DNA from: Acidovorax sp. NCPPB 3576
GTDB taxonomy: Bacteria > Pseudomonadota > Gammaproteobacteria > Burkholderiales > Burkholderiaceae_C
Assembly: GCF_028473605.1 (NCBI RefSeq)
Contig: NZ_CP097267.1
Location: 1,473,501 to 1,537,500, forward strand
Direction of reading: 5' to 3'
Length of the DNA stretch: 64,000 bases
Shown here one piece after another: positions 1 through 8,743 of this stretch (the stretch's first letter is position 1; each line of letters starts with the position of its first letter). A model generated the notes under the pieces. It ran no database searches, was not told the origin of the DNA, and saw nothing but the letters and a program-made list of their open reading frames with translations. The position numbers were made by a program, and so were the translations under genes.

Positions 1-20
1 AATATAGCGTGGAAACCATT

Positions 21-40
21 TTGCTACAAGTTTAATAGCT
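21..40. repeat. possible degenerate core of the dispersed TTGCTA/TAGCAA stem-loop
   Basis: The arms TTGCTAC and ATAGCT flank a short A/T-rich loop, resembling the core of the repeat copies near 7625, 12652, 29143 and 31797. The conserved outer part (GCCCTAGT and TTGCGCT blocks) is not visible here, so membership is doubtful. The remaining sequence from 1 to 129 holds no gene that I can support. Confidence 0.25.
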
Positions 41-129
41 CCAGAGCTGCACCCCACCTGCGCTGCGGGGTAAAAATACTCAGGTGTTACAGGATTGTTG
101 CACTCCCGCCACGGCCCCCGTGCAAGGGG

Positions 130-1041
130 CTATCGGGCCGCCAATGTGCCGGCCGATACCAGATGGTCCACCAGCAATTGGGCGGCGGGTGCCAACCCCG
201 GCACCGGCCGAAAACACAGCGCGAACCGCCGCCGCGCCCAGGCGTCGCTCAGCGGCACGATGCGGACCCCCGTGGCCGCGGCGAACGGCGCCGCCACCTC
301 GGCCGGCACCACGCTGATGGCGAGGTTGGCACGCACCACGCGCAGTGCGGCATCGAAGTTGGACACCAGCACCCGGTGCACCAGCGTCTTGCCCTCCACG
401 GCCGCGGCGCGCGCCAGCAGCACGTGCACGGCGCTGAGGGCCGGCATGCTCACGAATTCGTAGCCCAGCACGTCGGCGAACCGCACGCTGTCCTGGCGCG
501 CCACCGGGTGCGAGGGGTGGGCGACGATGGCCAGGTGGTCGTGCCGGTAGCTGCGCGTTTCCAGGCCCTGCAGATCGGCCGCGTCCCAGCAGATGCCGAT
601 GGAGGCGCTGCCTTCGCGGATGCCGCGGACCACCTCGGGGCTCACCCGTTCTTCCATGCTCACCTGGATGTCGCGGTGCGCCGGGTTCTGGAGGAAGGCC
701 GCCACGTCGTCCGCCAGCGATTCGGCCATGACGGAGGCCGTGACCAGCATGCGCACATGCCCGCGGATGCCGGTGGCGAAAGCCGCCATGTCGCGCTCGA
801 TGCGGTCCACGCTGGCCAGCATGGCCCGGGCGTGTTCCAGCAGGGTTTCGCCGGCCGGGGTGGGCACCACGCCATGGCGCTTGCGCACCAGCAAGGGAGT
901 GCCCAGCGTGTCCTCCAGTTGCGCCAGCCGCTTGCTCACCGCCGAGCCGACGATGGATTCCTGCTCCGCCGCGCGGGCGATGTTGCGGTGCTCGCACACG
1001 GCCACGAAGAGCTTGAGGGTTTGCAGGTCGGGCAGGCGCAT
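130..1041 (-). CDS. LysR-family transcriptional regulator
   Basis: A 303-residue LysR-type regulator. The first 60 residues form the winged HTH (LFVAVCEHRNIARAAEQ, then AVSKRLAQLEDTLG), and residues from about 90 to 295 the effector-binding domain. A longer in-frame extension to 1272 exists, but the ATG at 1039-1041 begins the conserved N-terminus (MRLPDLQTLKLF), so I chose it. It is transcribed away from the lyase/CoA-transferase/Bug operon starting 125 bp further on, the usual arrangement in which a LysR protein controls its divergent neighbour from the shared intergenic region. The effector is unknown; a CoA-linked hydroxy- or dicarboxylate is a guess from the neighbours. Confidence 0.9.
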   Translation of the reverse strand: MRLPDLQTLKLFVAVCEHRNIARAAEQESIVGSAVSKRLAQLEDTLGTPLLVRKRHGVVPTPAGETLLEHARAMLASVDRIERDMAAFATGIRGHVRMLVTASVMAESLADDVAAFLQNPAHRDIQVSMEERVSPEVVRGIREGSASIGICWDAADLQGLETRSYRHDHLAIVAHPSHPVARQDSVRFADVLGYEFVSMPALSAVHVLLARAAAVEGKTLVHRVLVSNFDAALRVVRANLAISVVPAEVAAPFAAATGVRIVPLSDAWARRRFALCFRPVPGLAPAAQLLVDHLVSAGTLAAR

Positions 1042-1165
1042 GGAACCGGGCTGGAGAGGTTGAGGTTTTCCTGGGTGGAATCTTAAGCGTTCCAAAATTG
1101 GCATGAATTGATGAAAGGGAATTTCTAGAATGCCTTTCAAGAACACTGAGCCAGGAGACCCGAAC

Positions 1166-2131
1166 GTGACTGCCACCCCGCCCGCCCATCCACCCGCCCG
1201 CGCCATCGTGAGAGAAGTGGGCCTGCGCGACGGGCTGCAGAGCATCGCCACCGTGGTGCCCACCGCCCGCAAGATCGAATGGGTCGATGCCGCCTATGCG
1301 GCCGGCCAGCGGGAGATCGAGGTCGGCTCGTTCGTGCCGGCCCGCCTGCTGCCGCAACTGGCCGACACCGCCGAGGTGCTCGCGCACGCCAAATCCCTGC
1401 CGGGCCTGGTCGCCTCGGTGCTGGTGCCCAACCTGCGCGGGGCGGAGCGGGCCATCGAATGCATGGCCGACCTGATGGTCGTGCCGCTGTCCGCCAGCCA
1501 CGCGCACAGCCTGGCCAATCTGCGCAAGACGCCGGACGAGGTGGTGGCCGAGGTGGCGCGCATCCGTGCGGCGCGCGATGCGGCGGGCAGCCGCACCCTG
1601 ATCGAAGGCGGGGTGGGCACGGCCTTCGGCTGCACGCTCCAGGGCGAGGTGGCCGAAAGCGAAGTGCTGCGCCTGATGCAGGCCCTGCTCGATGCCGGGG
1701 CCGACCGCGTGAGCCTGGCCGACACCGTGGGCCATGCCGATCCGTCGGGTGTGCAGCGCCTGTTCGAAAAAGCCCGCGGCCTGGTCGGAGAACGGCTGGC
1801 CTGCGCGCATTTCCACGACACGCGCGGCATGGGCCTGGCCAATGCCTATGCCGCGTGGCAGACCGGCATCACCCGCTTCGATGCCTGCCTGGCCGGCATC
1901 GGCGGCTGTCCCCATGCCCCCGGCGCGAGCGGCAACGTCGCCACCGAAGACCTCGCCTTCATGCTGGAGCGCATGGGTGTCTTCACCGGCCTGGACGTGG
2001 CCGCGCTGCTGGCGCTGCGCGAGCGCGTGGCCGGCTGGCTGGCGGGCGAGACGCTGCACGGCACGCTCTGGCAGGCCGGGCTGCCCAAGACCGCTGCACC
2101 CCTTTCCGCGGCGGCTCCCGCTGCGGCCTGA
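1166..2131 (+). CDS. hydroxymethylglutaryl-CoA lyase family protein
   Basis: Member of the HMG-CoA lyase/DRE-TIM metallolyase family, which cleaves 3-hydroxy-3-methylglutaryl-CoA or related acyl-CoAs to a ketone product and acetyl-CoA. Seen in the sequence: the N-terminal metal-site motif REVGLRDGLQS, a HFHDTRGMG strand with metal-binding histidine, and the C-terminal signature GIGGCPHAPGASGN followed by VATED, which contains the active-site cysteine. I prefer the GTG at 1166 because AGGAGA lies 7 bases upstream; an in-frame ATG at 1130 lacks such a site. First gene of an operon with a CaiB-type CoA-transferase 18 bp downstream and a Bug binding protein, suggesting uptake, CoA activation and cleavage of a branched hydroxy acid. 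The exact substrate cannot be told from sequence. Confidence 0.88.
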   Translation: MTATPPAHPPARAIVREVGLRDGLQSIATVVPTARKIEWVDAAYAAGQREIEVGSFVPARLLPQLADTAEVLAHAKSLPGLVASVLVPNLRGAERAIECMADLMVVPLSASHAHSLANLRKTPDEVVAEVARIRAARDAAGSRTLIEGGVGTAFGCTLQGEVAESEVLRLMQALLDAGADRVSLADTVGHADPSGVQRLFEKARGLVGERLACAHFHDTRGMGLANAYAAWQTGITRFDACLAGIGGCPHAPGASGNVATEDLAFMLERMGVFTGLDVAALLALRERVAGWLAGETLHGTLWQAGLPKTAAPLSAAAPAAA

Positions 2132-2149
2132 CCCCTTATCGTTGCGCCC

Positions 2150-3379
2150 ATGAACGCTCCCCAGAATCCTTCTTCCGCCCCATCCGCCGAACGCCCGCGC
2201 CTGCCCCTGGAGGGCCTGCGCGTGGTGGAGTTCACCCACATGGTCATGGGCCCCACGTGCGGCATGGTGCTGGCCGACCTCGGCGCCGAGGTCATCAAGG
2301 TCGAGCCGGTGGAAGGCGACCGCACGCGCCACCTGCTGGGCGCGGGCGCCGGGTTCTTTCCCATGTTCAACCGCAACAAGAAGAGCATCGCCCTGGACCT
2401 TCGCAAGCCCGAGGGGCTGGAGGTGGCGATCCGCCTGGCCTCGTCGGCCGACGTGGTGGCGCAGAACTTCAAGCCGGGGGTGATGGCCAAGTACGGCCTC
2501 GATTACGCCGCGCTGTCCCGCCTGAACGAGCGGCTGGTCTATGTGAACCACACGGGCTTCCTGCCCGGCCCCTACGAGCATCGCACCGCGCTCGACGAGG
2601 TCGTGCAGATGATGGGCGGGCTGGCCTACATGACCGGCCGCCCGGGCGATCCGCTGCGCGCGGGCACCAGCGTGAACGACATCATGGGCGGCATGTTCGG
2701 CGCCATCGGCGCCATGGCGGCGCTGATGCAGCGCGCCCGGACGGGCCGGGGGCAGGAGGTGGATTCCGCCCTGTTCGAGAACAACGTGTTCCTCGTCGGC
2801 CAGCACATGATGCAGTACGCCGTGACGGGCCAGCCCGCCGCGCCCATGCCCGACCGCATCTCGTCGTGGGCGGTGTACGACGTGTTCAGCGTGAAGGATG
2901 GCGGGCAGATCTTCCTGGCCGCCGTGAGCGATGCGCAGTGGGCCACCTTCTGCGACGCCATGGGCTATGCCGATCTCAAGGCCGACCCGGCCCTGGCACT
3001 CAACAACGACCGCGTGCGCGCCCGCGCCACGCTGCTGCCCGAACTGCGCCGACGCCTGGCCGAGCACACGGCCGAGGCGCTGTCGGCCATCTTCGAGCGG
3101 CACGGCCTGCCGTTCGCGCCCATCCTGCGCCCCGAGCAGCTGTTCGACGATCCGCACCTGAACGCCACCGGCGGCCTGGCCGACGTCACGCTGCCCGACG
3201 GCGAGCGCGCCGGCAGCACCGCGCGGGTCACGCTGCTGCCGCTGCGGATGGACGGCCAGCGCATGGGCGTGCGGCTGGACCCGCCGCAACGGGGCCAGCA
3301 CACGCAGGAGTTGCTCGCCAGCCTGGGCTATACGGCCGAGGCCATCGCCTCACTGCACGGGGCCGCTGCCGTGGCCTGA
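2150..3379 (+). CDS. CaiB/BaiF family (class III) CoA-transferase
   Basis: A 409-residue class III CoA-transferase, an enzyme that moves CoA between carboxylic acids through an aspartyl-CoA intermediate. It shows the family's start (EGLRVVEFTHMVMGPTCG, LADLGAEVIKVEP), the NRNKKSIALDL segment, and SVNDIMGGMFGAIGA, where the catalytic aspartate is expected. Length is normal for the family. It lies 18 bp after the HMG-CoA-lyase-like gene and 78 bp before a Bug binding protein, so the three are probably co-transcribed. By context it would load CoA onto the acid cleaved by the lyase. Closely related genes act on formate/oxalate, succinate/itaconate or bile acids, so the substrate is open. Confidence 0.9.
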   Translation: MNAPQNPSSAPSAERPRLPLEGLRVVEFTHMVMGPTCGMVLADLGAEVIKVEPVEGDRTRHLLGAGAGFFPMFNRNKKSIALDLRKPEGLEVAIRLASSADVVAQNFKPGVMAKYGLDYAALSRLNERLVYVNHTGFLPGPYEHRTALDEVVQMMGGLAYMTGRPGDPLRAGTSVNDIMGGMFGAIGAMAALMQRARTGRGQEVDSALFENNVFLVGQHMMQYAVTGQPAAPMPDRISSWAVYDVFSVKDGGQIFLAAVSDAQWATFCDAMGYADLKADPALALNNDRVRARATLLPELRRRLAEHTAEALSAIFERHGLPFAPILRPEQLFDDPHLNATGGLADVTLPDGERAGSTARVTLLPLRMDGQRMGVRLDPPQRGQHTQELLASLGYTAEAIASLHGAAAVA

Positions 3380-3457
3380 CACCCGAGGCCAGGCCCATCG
3401 AGCGCGGCAAAGACCGCGCCGCCCTTTCTTTCAAAAAACGATCACGGAGACAAAACC

Positions 3458-4468
3458 ATGGCATCGCTTTCCACCCCCCACGCACGGGCCCCGCGCCCCA
3501 ACGTCCTCACCCGCCGCCGCGCATTGGCCTGGAGCGCCGCCGCCCTGGCGGTGCCGGCACTGGCCGGCGCGCAGCCGGGCGACAAGCCGCTGCGCGTGAT
3601 CCTGCCGCTGTCCGCCGGCTCGGGCGCGGACGGCGCCATCCGCGCCATCAGCAACAGCCTGTCCAAGGCCCTGGGCCACCCCGTCGTGATCGAGAACCTG
3701 CCCGGCGCGGGCGGTATCACCGGCACCACGCAGCTGGTGCGCGCGCCCAAGGATGGCTCGGTGATCGGGGTCGTGTCCAACAACCATGTGGTCAACCCCA
3801 GCGTGTACAAGAACATCCCGTTCGATTCGATCCAGGACATCACGCCCATCACCGTGATCGGCGCCACGCCCTTCGTGCTGGTGGCCCATCCCTCCGTGGA
3901 GGCCAAGAACGTCAAGGAGCTGATCGCGCTCGCCAAGGCCCGGCCCGGCCTGCTGAACTACGGCTCGTCCGGCAACGGCACCATCCTGCACCTGGGCGCG
4001 GCGATGTTCGTGGACCAGGCGAAGCTGGACATCAAGCACATCCCCTACCGCGGCATGGGGCCGCTCATGAACGACATCCTGGGCGGGCAGGTGCAGCTGG
4101 GCGTGGTGGCGGTGGCGCCGGCGGCGCCGCACATCAAGGCCGGCGCGCTGCGTGCCATCGGCGTCACCACCGCGGGGCGGGTGGCGGCGTTGCCGGGCGT
4201 TCCCACGCTGGCCGAGCAAGGCTTGCCGGCCTACGAGCTGGAGGGCTGGATCGCCGCCGTGGCGCCCGCAGGCTTGCCCAAGGCCGAGGTGGACCGCCTG
4301 TACCAGGGCTTCAAGGCCGCGCTCGACATGCCCGAGGCGCGCGATGCGCTGCTGGCGCAGGGCTACGAAATCAAGCTCACGCCGCCCGACGCCTCGGCGG
4401 CGTTCTTTCGCAGCGAACTGGCGCGCATGGCGCAGGTGGTCAAGAGCGCGAAGGTGACGATGGATTGA
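3458..4468 (+). CDS. Bug-family tripartite tricarboxylate transporter substrate-binding protein
   Basis: A 336-residue periplasmic solute-binding protein of the Bug (BctC-like) family, greatly expanded in Burkholderiales. The N-terminus has a twin-arginine stretch (TRRRALAW) and a hydrophobic segment ending ALAGAQ, consistent with Tat or Sec export. Family hallmarks are VILPLSAGSGADGAIRA, ENLPGAGGITGT and the central YGSSGNGT region. A GGAGA site lies 7 bases before the ATG. It closes the lyase/CoA-transferase operon and probably binds the carboxylate degraded by those enzymes. No membrane subunits (TctAB-like) are adjacent, which is usual for Bug genes. Confidence 0.9.
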   Translation: MASLSTPHARAPRPNVLTRRRALAWSAAALAVPALAGAQPGDKPLRVILPLSAGSGADGAIRAISNSLSKALGHPVVIENLPGAGGITGTTQLVRAPKDGSVIGVVSNNHVVNPSVYKNIPFDSIQDITPITVIGATPFVLVAHPSVEAKNVKELIALAKARPGLLNYGSSGNGTILHLGAAMFVDQAKLDIKHIPYRGMGPLMNDILGGQVQLGVVAVAPAAPHIKAGALRAIGVTTAGRVAALPGVPTLAEQGLPAYELEGWIAAVAPAGLPKAEVDRLYQGFKAALDMPEARDALLAQGYEIKLTPPDASAAFFRSELARMAQVVKSAKVTMD

Positions 4469-4493
4469 GGCCGAGGCGCTCCGTCCTGACGCA

Positions 4494-4531
4494 CCGCAGC
4501 GCGGGGCCGGCATGCCGGCCCCGCGCTGCGG
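4494..4531. terminator. 38-bp perfect palindrome between convergent genes, probable bidirectional terminator
   Basis: The sequence from 4494 to 4531 is a perfect GC-rich inverted repeat with no unpaired spacer (centre at GCATGC, 4510-4515), between the stops of the Bug gene (plus) and the SnoaL-like gene (minus). There is no T-run on either side, so it is not a classical intrinsic terminator, but its position suggests a role at the 3' ends of both transcripts. Confidence 0.5.
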
Positions 4532-4553
4532 GAGGGTGAAGAATCTGACTCGT

Positions 4554-5036
4554 TTACTTGGCCGCGACCGTCTCGGGCATGGCCGACGAGTGGTGGTGGG
4601 CGATCAGCCACTGGCCGTTCACACGCTCGTACACATAGGTGTAGCGGGCCTGTACGGTCTTGCCGTCCTTGAAGCGGAACGTGTAGGTGCCCACGTCCTG
4701 CGCCACGTTGCAGCCGATGCGGATCGTGCGGCTGTCGATCTTGCCTTGCGGCTCGCTCTTGAGGAACTTCACGAAGTAGTCGCGGATTTCCAGCGGCGTC
4801 GTGCGGGGCTGGTTGGACACGGTGGGCAGCAGCACGCCGTCCAGCGCGTAGTTCGCGGTGACCTTGTCCGGGTCCAGCGTGCGCAGCGAATCGTTCCAGC
4901 GGTCGAACAGCGCGGCGATCTGCTTTGCGTCGGTGGGCATGCAGACCGGCTCACTCTGGCCCTGCGCGAAGGCCGGGGCAGAAACGGAGAACAGAGCCAG
5001 GGCAGCGGCGGAGAGGGCGGTGTGAATCGTCTTCAT
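4554..5036 (-). CDS. exported SgcJ/EcaC-type (SnoaL-like, DUF4440) protein
   Basis: A 160-residue protein with a clear Sec signal peptide (MKTIHTALSAAALALF then APAFAQ, cleavage near residue 25). The mature part is a SnoaL/NTF2-like cone: an N-terminal helix pair (IAALFDRWNDSLRTLDPDKV), a central strand region, and the C-terminal YVYERVNGQWLIAHHHSSAM typical of the SgcJ/EcaC group. This family is labelled oxidoreductase in databases, but its members have varied and mostly unproven functions, so I would call it a periplasmic NTF2-fold protein. It is convergent with the Bug gene and separated by 168 bp from the response regulator gene on the same strand. Confidence 0.8.
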   Translation of the reverse strand: MKTIHTALSAAALALFSVSAPAFAQGQSEPVCMPTDAKQIAALFDRWNDSLRTLDPDKVTANYALDGVLLPTVSNQPRTTPLEIRDYFVKFLKSEPQGKIDSRTIRIGCNVAQDVGTYTFRFKDGKTVQARYTYVYERVNGQWLIAHHHSSAMPETVAAK

Positions 5037-5204
5037 GGGGTCCTTTGAAAAAAGTGGGTCAGGCGCCGGCTTTCACCGGCACTGCATCGCTCACTGCGAT
5101 ACAGGACCTATTCTTCAAGGCGCGCATGAATACGGCCGTTGCAGCCCGATGAAGGGCAGATGACGCAAAAATGAACCGCGGATGAACAGGCTTTCGCCCT
5201 GGTG

Positions 5205-5888
5205 TCAGTCCTTGGCGGCGTCCAGCCGATACCCGAAGCCGCGCACCGTTTTCAGAAGCGCGATGGCATGGCCTTCGTCGATTTTTGCGCGCAGCCGGCG
5301 CACATAGACATCGACCACATTCGTCAGCGGGTCCTCGTTGGTGCCCCACACATTCGAGAGGATGCGCTCGCGGCTGTACACCCGGCCGGGCGCGCTCATG
5401 AGCAGCTCCAGGAAGGCCAGCTCTTTCGCGGTCAGCGCGATGGGCTGGCCGGCGCGGGTGGCCTGCATGCGCTCCAGATCGAGCACCAGATCGGCCACCT
5501 GCAGCGTGCTGGCGCGCTGGCGCTGCTCGCGCCCCCGGCGCATCAGCGCCTCGATGCGGGCCAGCAGTTCCTCGAACGCGAAGGGCTTGGTGAGGTAGTC
5601 GTCGGCGCCCAGCCGCAGGCCGTTGACCTTGTCCTCGGTGTTGCTGAGTGCGCTGAGCATCAGCACCGGCACATGGCGGCCTTCGGAGCGCAGCGTCTGG
5701 CAAAGCTCCAGGCCGCTCAGGCCCGGCAGCATGAGATCGAGCAGCAGCAGGCCGGGATCGCCGGTGCGCGCCAGGGCCAGGCCGTCCGGGCCGTTGCGCG
5801 CCAGCTCCACGCTGTAGCCTTCGGCCTTGAGGCCACGCAGCAGGAAGTCCGCCACGCGCGGATCGTCTTCGACCACCAGGATGTTCAT
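5205..5888 (-). CDS. OmpR/PhoB-family response regulator
   Basis: A 227-residue two-domain regulator. The receiver domain (about 1-120) has the acidic pocket VVEDDPR, the phospho-acceptor Asp51 in LLLLDLMLPG and the conserved lysine in LTKPFAFEEL. The C-terminal winged-helix DNA-binding domain (about 130-225) includes LTAKELAFLELLMSAPG and VVDVYVRRLRAKID. Its ATG overlaps the stop of the upstream kinase gene by four bases (ATGA), so the pair is translationally coupled. Gene order is kinase then regulator, the reverse of the more common order. The signal and target genes cannot be deduced. Confidence 0.93.
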   Translation of the reverse strand: MNILVVEDDPRVADFLLRGLKAEGYSVELARNGPDGLALARTGDPGLLLLDLMLPGLSGLELCQTLRSEGRHVPVLMLSALSNTEDKVNGLRLGADDYLTKPFAFEELLARIEALMRRGREQRQRASTLQVADLVLDLERMQATRAGQPIALTAKELAFLELLMSAPGRVYSRERILSNVWGTNEDPLTNVVDVYVRRLRAKIDEGHAIALLKTVRGFGYRLDAAKD

Positions 5889-7552
5889 GCGGTTTCCTCA
5901 GGGGGCAGGGTTTCGGGGTGGGTGGCCAGGGGCACGGCGATCAGGACCACCGTGCCCACGCCGGGCTGGCTGTCGATGTCGATGCGGCCGTGGTGCGCCT
6001 GCACGATGGATTGCGCGATCGACAGGCCGATGCCGGTGCCATCCGCGCGATGCGCCCGCGCGCGCTGGCCGCGCACAAAACGCTGGAACACCGCGGGCAA
6101 CTCTTCGGCCGAGATGCCGATGCCTTCGTCGCGCACCAGCACCTGGGCTTCTCCATCGGGGCCCCATTGGCAGCCGACGCGCACCGTGCCGCCCCGCTGC
6201 GAATAGCGCACGGCGTTGTCCAGCACGATCATCAGGGCCTGGCGCAGGCGATCTGCATCGGCATTCACGGCCAGCGGGCCACCGGGGGCGGGCGGCAAGG
6301 GCTCCACCGTCACGCCATGCAGCCCGCCCAGCGCGGCCGCCTGTTCGGCCGCATCGGTGACCAGGGCCTGCAAATCCAGGCGGCGCGGGCGGATCACCAG
6401 CTGGTCCGCCTCGGTCTTGGCGATCAGCAGCAGGTCGTGGATCACCTTGGTGAGCTGATCGACGCCGCCCACGATGCGCTCCAGCGTCTGGCGGTATTCC
6501 TGCGCCGGCCGGTCGCCGCCGCGCAGCGCGATCTCGGCCTCGCCCCGGATGGCCGTGGCGGGCGTGCGCAGTTCGTGGCCCAGGTCGGCGAACAACTGGC
6601 GCCGGCGCTGGTCCACGCGCTGCAGGGTTTCGTGTGCCACGCTCAGTTCGTGCGTGCGGGCCTGCACCGCGTCCTCCAGTTCGCGGCGCGCCGCATCGGC
6701 ATGGGCGCGGTGCTGCTGCAACTCGGCCGCCATGGCATTGAAGTGCTGGGCCACGCGGTCGAATTCGTCCTTGGACCCGGTGGCCACGCGGTGGTCCAGC
6801 TCGCCCGCCTGCAGGGCCCGCGTGCCGGCCAGCAGGCGGTCCAGCGGGCGCTGCAGCCGGCGGTTCAGGTGCAGCGCGAGCAGGGCCGCCACGGCGAGCG
6901 TGACGATCACCAGCGTGATCGCCTGCTGGCGCAGCACGTCCAGCCCGCGCTCGGTGGCGGCGCGCGCCACCGGGACGGCGCTGCGCTGGCGCTCGATGGC
7001 GCCGTTGATCAGCTCGCGCAGGTCCAGGCCCCGCGCCATGTCGAACGTGGCGTTCAGCTCTTCCCAAACCGCGGGGAAGTCGGCGCCGGGCTCCAGCGGC
7101 TGCAATTGCGTCAGGCGGGACTCCACGGCCCGGATGTTGTCCTCCAGCAGCTCCGTCACGCGCACGAGCTGCGGCACCTCCTTGGGCATGGACATGCCTT
7201 CGCGGTGGGCCATTTCGTTCCACAGGGCCAGGTCGCGGTGGGCCAGTTCCGTCAGGGCGGCGGCGCTGGCATGCATGCGTTCGAGCAGGCGTTCCTGAAC
7301 TTCGGGCACGGCGTTGGCGTTCATCAGGCGCTGGGTGGCCCACACGCGCAGCCGCTGCTTGTTGGCCGACAGGTCCAGCAACTCCGAGAGGATGTCGCTG
7401 GCCAGCCGGCTGTGCTGGGCGTAGTCGTTGACGCGATGGGTGCCCCAGTACACGAACGCGGCCTGGATGCACACCAGGGCCACGAGGGCGGCGAATGCCA
7501 GGGAAAGTCTTGCGCGGTACATGGGGGCCGTCGGAGTACGAAGGGCCTGCAT
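5885..7552 (-). CDS. membrane sensor histidine kinase
   Basis: A 555-residue HPK. Transmembrane helix 1 lies near residues 14-33, a periplasmic, largely helical sensor region of about 170 residues follows, then transmembrane helix 2 near 208-228, a HAMP domain and a coiled segment. The H-box is FADLGHELRTPATAIRGE with His326, the N-box VLDNAVRYS, and G boxes DEGIGIS and GTGIGLSIAQ. All catalytic motifs are intact. It forms a coupled pair with the response regulator (4-bp overlap). The first ATG at 7552 is used; an alternative ATG at 7522 would start just before the first membrane helix. The helical periplasmic domain resembles four-helix-bundle sensors, but no ligand can be named. Confidence 0.92.
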   Translation of the reverse strand: MQALRTPTAPMYRARLSLAFAALVALVCIQAAFVYWGTHRVNDYAQHSRLASDILSELLDLSANKQRLRVWATQRLMNANAVPEVQERLLERMHASAAALTELAHRDLALWNEMAHREGMSMPKEVPQLVRVTELLEDNIRAVESRLTQLQPLEPGADFPAVWEELNATFDMARGLDLRELINGAIERQRSAVPVARAATERGLDVLRQQAITLVIVTLAVAALLALHLNRRLQRPLDRLLAGTRALQAGELDHRVATGSKDEFDRVAQHFNAMAAELQQHRAHADAARRELEDAVQARTHELSVAHETLQRVDQRRRQLFADLGHELRTPATAIRGEAEIALRGGDRPAQEYRQTLERIVGGVDQLTKVIHDLLLIAKTEADQLVIRPRRLDLQALVTDAAEQAAALGGLHGVTVEPLPPAPGGPLAVNADADRLRQALMIVLDNAVRYSQRGGTVRVGCQWGPDGEAQVLVRDEGIGISAEELPAVFQRFVRGQRARAHRADGTGIGLSIAQSIVQAHHGRIDIDSQPGVGTVVLIAVPLATHPETLPPEETA

Positions 7553-7624
7553 TATGTTCCGGGCCGCAGAGCCCCCCGGCTGCTGGCGGGGCTCAGGCCA
7601 GGTGCAATCGCAGGCATGATCCTG

Positions 7625-7674
7625 TTGCTATAAAAATAGTAGCAAAAAGGGCAATGAATACTAAGGCGCAGAGG
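7625..7674. repeat. dispersed stem-loop repeat, diverged copy A
   Basis: TTGCTAT and GTAGCAA form a 7-base stem around an A-rich loop, followed by GGGCAATG and GGCGCAGAGG. The core matches the copies at 12652, 29143 and 31797, while the outer half differs from them. It lies between the start of the kinase gene and the stop of the next LysR gene, directly abutting that stop codon. Confidence 0.6.
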
Positions 7675-8628
7675 CTATCGGGCTGGAATGGCATCGGCCA
7701 TGGCCAATGCCCAGAGCGACTCGGCCACGGGCGACATTTCGGCGCGCTGGCGGTACAGGCGGATCTCCACCGGCACGTTCCAGGCCTCATCGCCGGCGGC
7801 CACCAGCGTGCCGGCCCGCAGTTCGTCGGCGATGAGGCTGCGCGGCAGCCAGGCCACGCCGCGCCCCTCCAGCGCCATGGTCTTGAGCAGCACCGCGTGG
7901 TGCGCGGTGAACACCACCGCCACACCGCCCGGCACGGCCGACTCCACACCATCGCCGTACACGCCGCGCATCCGCGCCCGCATGATGCGGCCCAGGCCCG
8001 AGGCGTCGCTGTACGCCAGCAGGGGCAGCGGCGCGCCGTCCCGGCCGATGGCGTGCAGCGGACCGCCGGCGGGGCCCGCCGCGCTCACCGGCTGCAGCAC
8101 GTCGTCCGACAGCCGCTGCATGGGGTATTGCGCGTCGTCCAGGCGGCCTGGCGCTTCGGCGTGTCCGTGGCACAGCACGAACTGCACGCGCCGCTGCAGC
8201 GCCAGGTCTTCGCACGCGCGGGAGCTGTCCGACATGGTCTGTATCGGCCCCAGGCGCAGTTGCGCCTCCAGGTGGCCCAGCCAGCGCGGAAAGAACGTGA
8301 GCGACAGCACGTGCGTGGCCGCGAAGCGCAGGCTGGCGGCCGCCGTATCGTGCGCGGCGCGCGCCTTGATGCGCGCGGCCTCCAGGTTGGCCAGCAGGGT
8401 TTCCATCAGCGGCAGAAAGCGCTGCCCCGCCGGCGTGAGCGCGGCCGGGTGGGCGCTGCGGTCGAACAGCTCCACGCCCACCCATTCCTCCAGCGCGCGG
8501 ATGTGGCGGCTGAACGCGGGCTGGGCGATGGCCCGGGCCTCGGCCGCGCGCGAGAAATTGCCGCACTCGGCCAGCGCCAGGAAGTCTTCCAGCCATTCCA
8601 GATCGAGGGGGCGGTTGCCAGGTCCCAT
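7675..8628 (-). CDS. LysR-family transcriptional regulator
   Basis: A 317-residue LysR regulator. The N-terminal HTH reads LEWLEDFLALAECGNFSRAA then AFSRHIRALEEWVG; the rest is the periplasmic-binding-protein-like effector domain. The reading frame is open up to 8754, but the ATG at 8626-8628 fits the conserved start. It is divergent from the DapA-family/Bug/SDR/tartrate-dehydratase-like operon (115 bp between starts), which makes that operon its likely target. A diverged stem-loop repeat touches its stop codon. Confidence 0.9.
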   Translation of the reverse strand: MGPGNRPLDLEWLEDFLALAECGNFSRAAEARAIAQPAFSRHIRALEEWVGVELFDRSAHPAALTPAGQRFLPLMETLLANLEAARIKARAAHDTAAASLRFAATHVLSLTFFPRWLGHLEAQLRLGPIQTMSDSSRACEDLALQRRVQFVLCHGHAEAPGRLDDAQYPMQRLSDDVLQPVSAAGPAGGPLHAIGRDGAPLPLLAYSDASGLGRIMRARMRGVYGDGVESAVPGGVAVVFTAHHAVLLKTMALEGRGVAWLPRSLIADELRAGTLVAAGDEAWNVPVEIRLYRQRAEMSPVAESLWALAMADAIPAR

Positions 8629-8743
8629 GGGCGTCGTGTTCCGTGCAGATAGATGTATGCGATTCGGGTATTGGACGGTGCGGGGCCGTCGCCGGAAGAT
8701 CCGCTGCGTTGTCGTTCCCCTGCACCCATCACGGAGACCTTGA

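Noticed and set aside
80..3301. 1073-codon open frame on the minus strand across the lyase and CoA-transferase genes
   Set aside because: Its composition is Arg/Gly/His/Ala-rich with no family motifs, and it lies antisense to two clearly recognised genes; long antisense frames are expected in GC-rich DNA.
1279..4539. 1086-codon plus-strand frame overlapping the lyase, CoA-transferase and Bug genes
   Set aside because: Frame-shifted shadow of three recognised proteins, with Arg/Ala/Gly-rich low-complexity sequence.
4554..5036. Assigning a steroid isomerase or oxidoreductase function to the SnoaL-like protein
   Set aside because: The NTF2-like fold serves many roles and no specific catalytic residues can be identified here.
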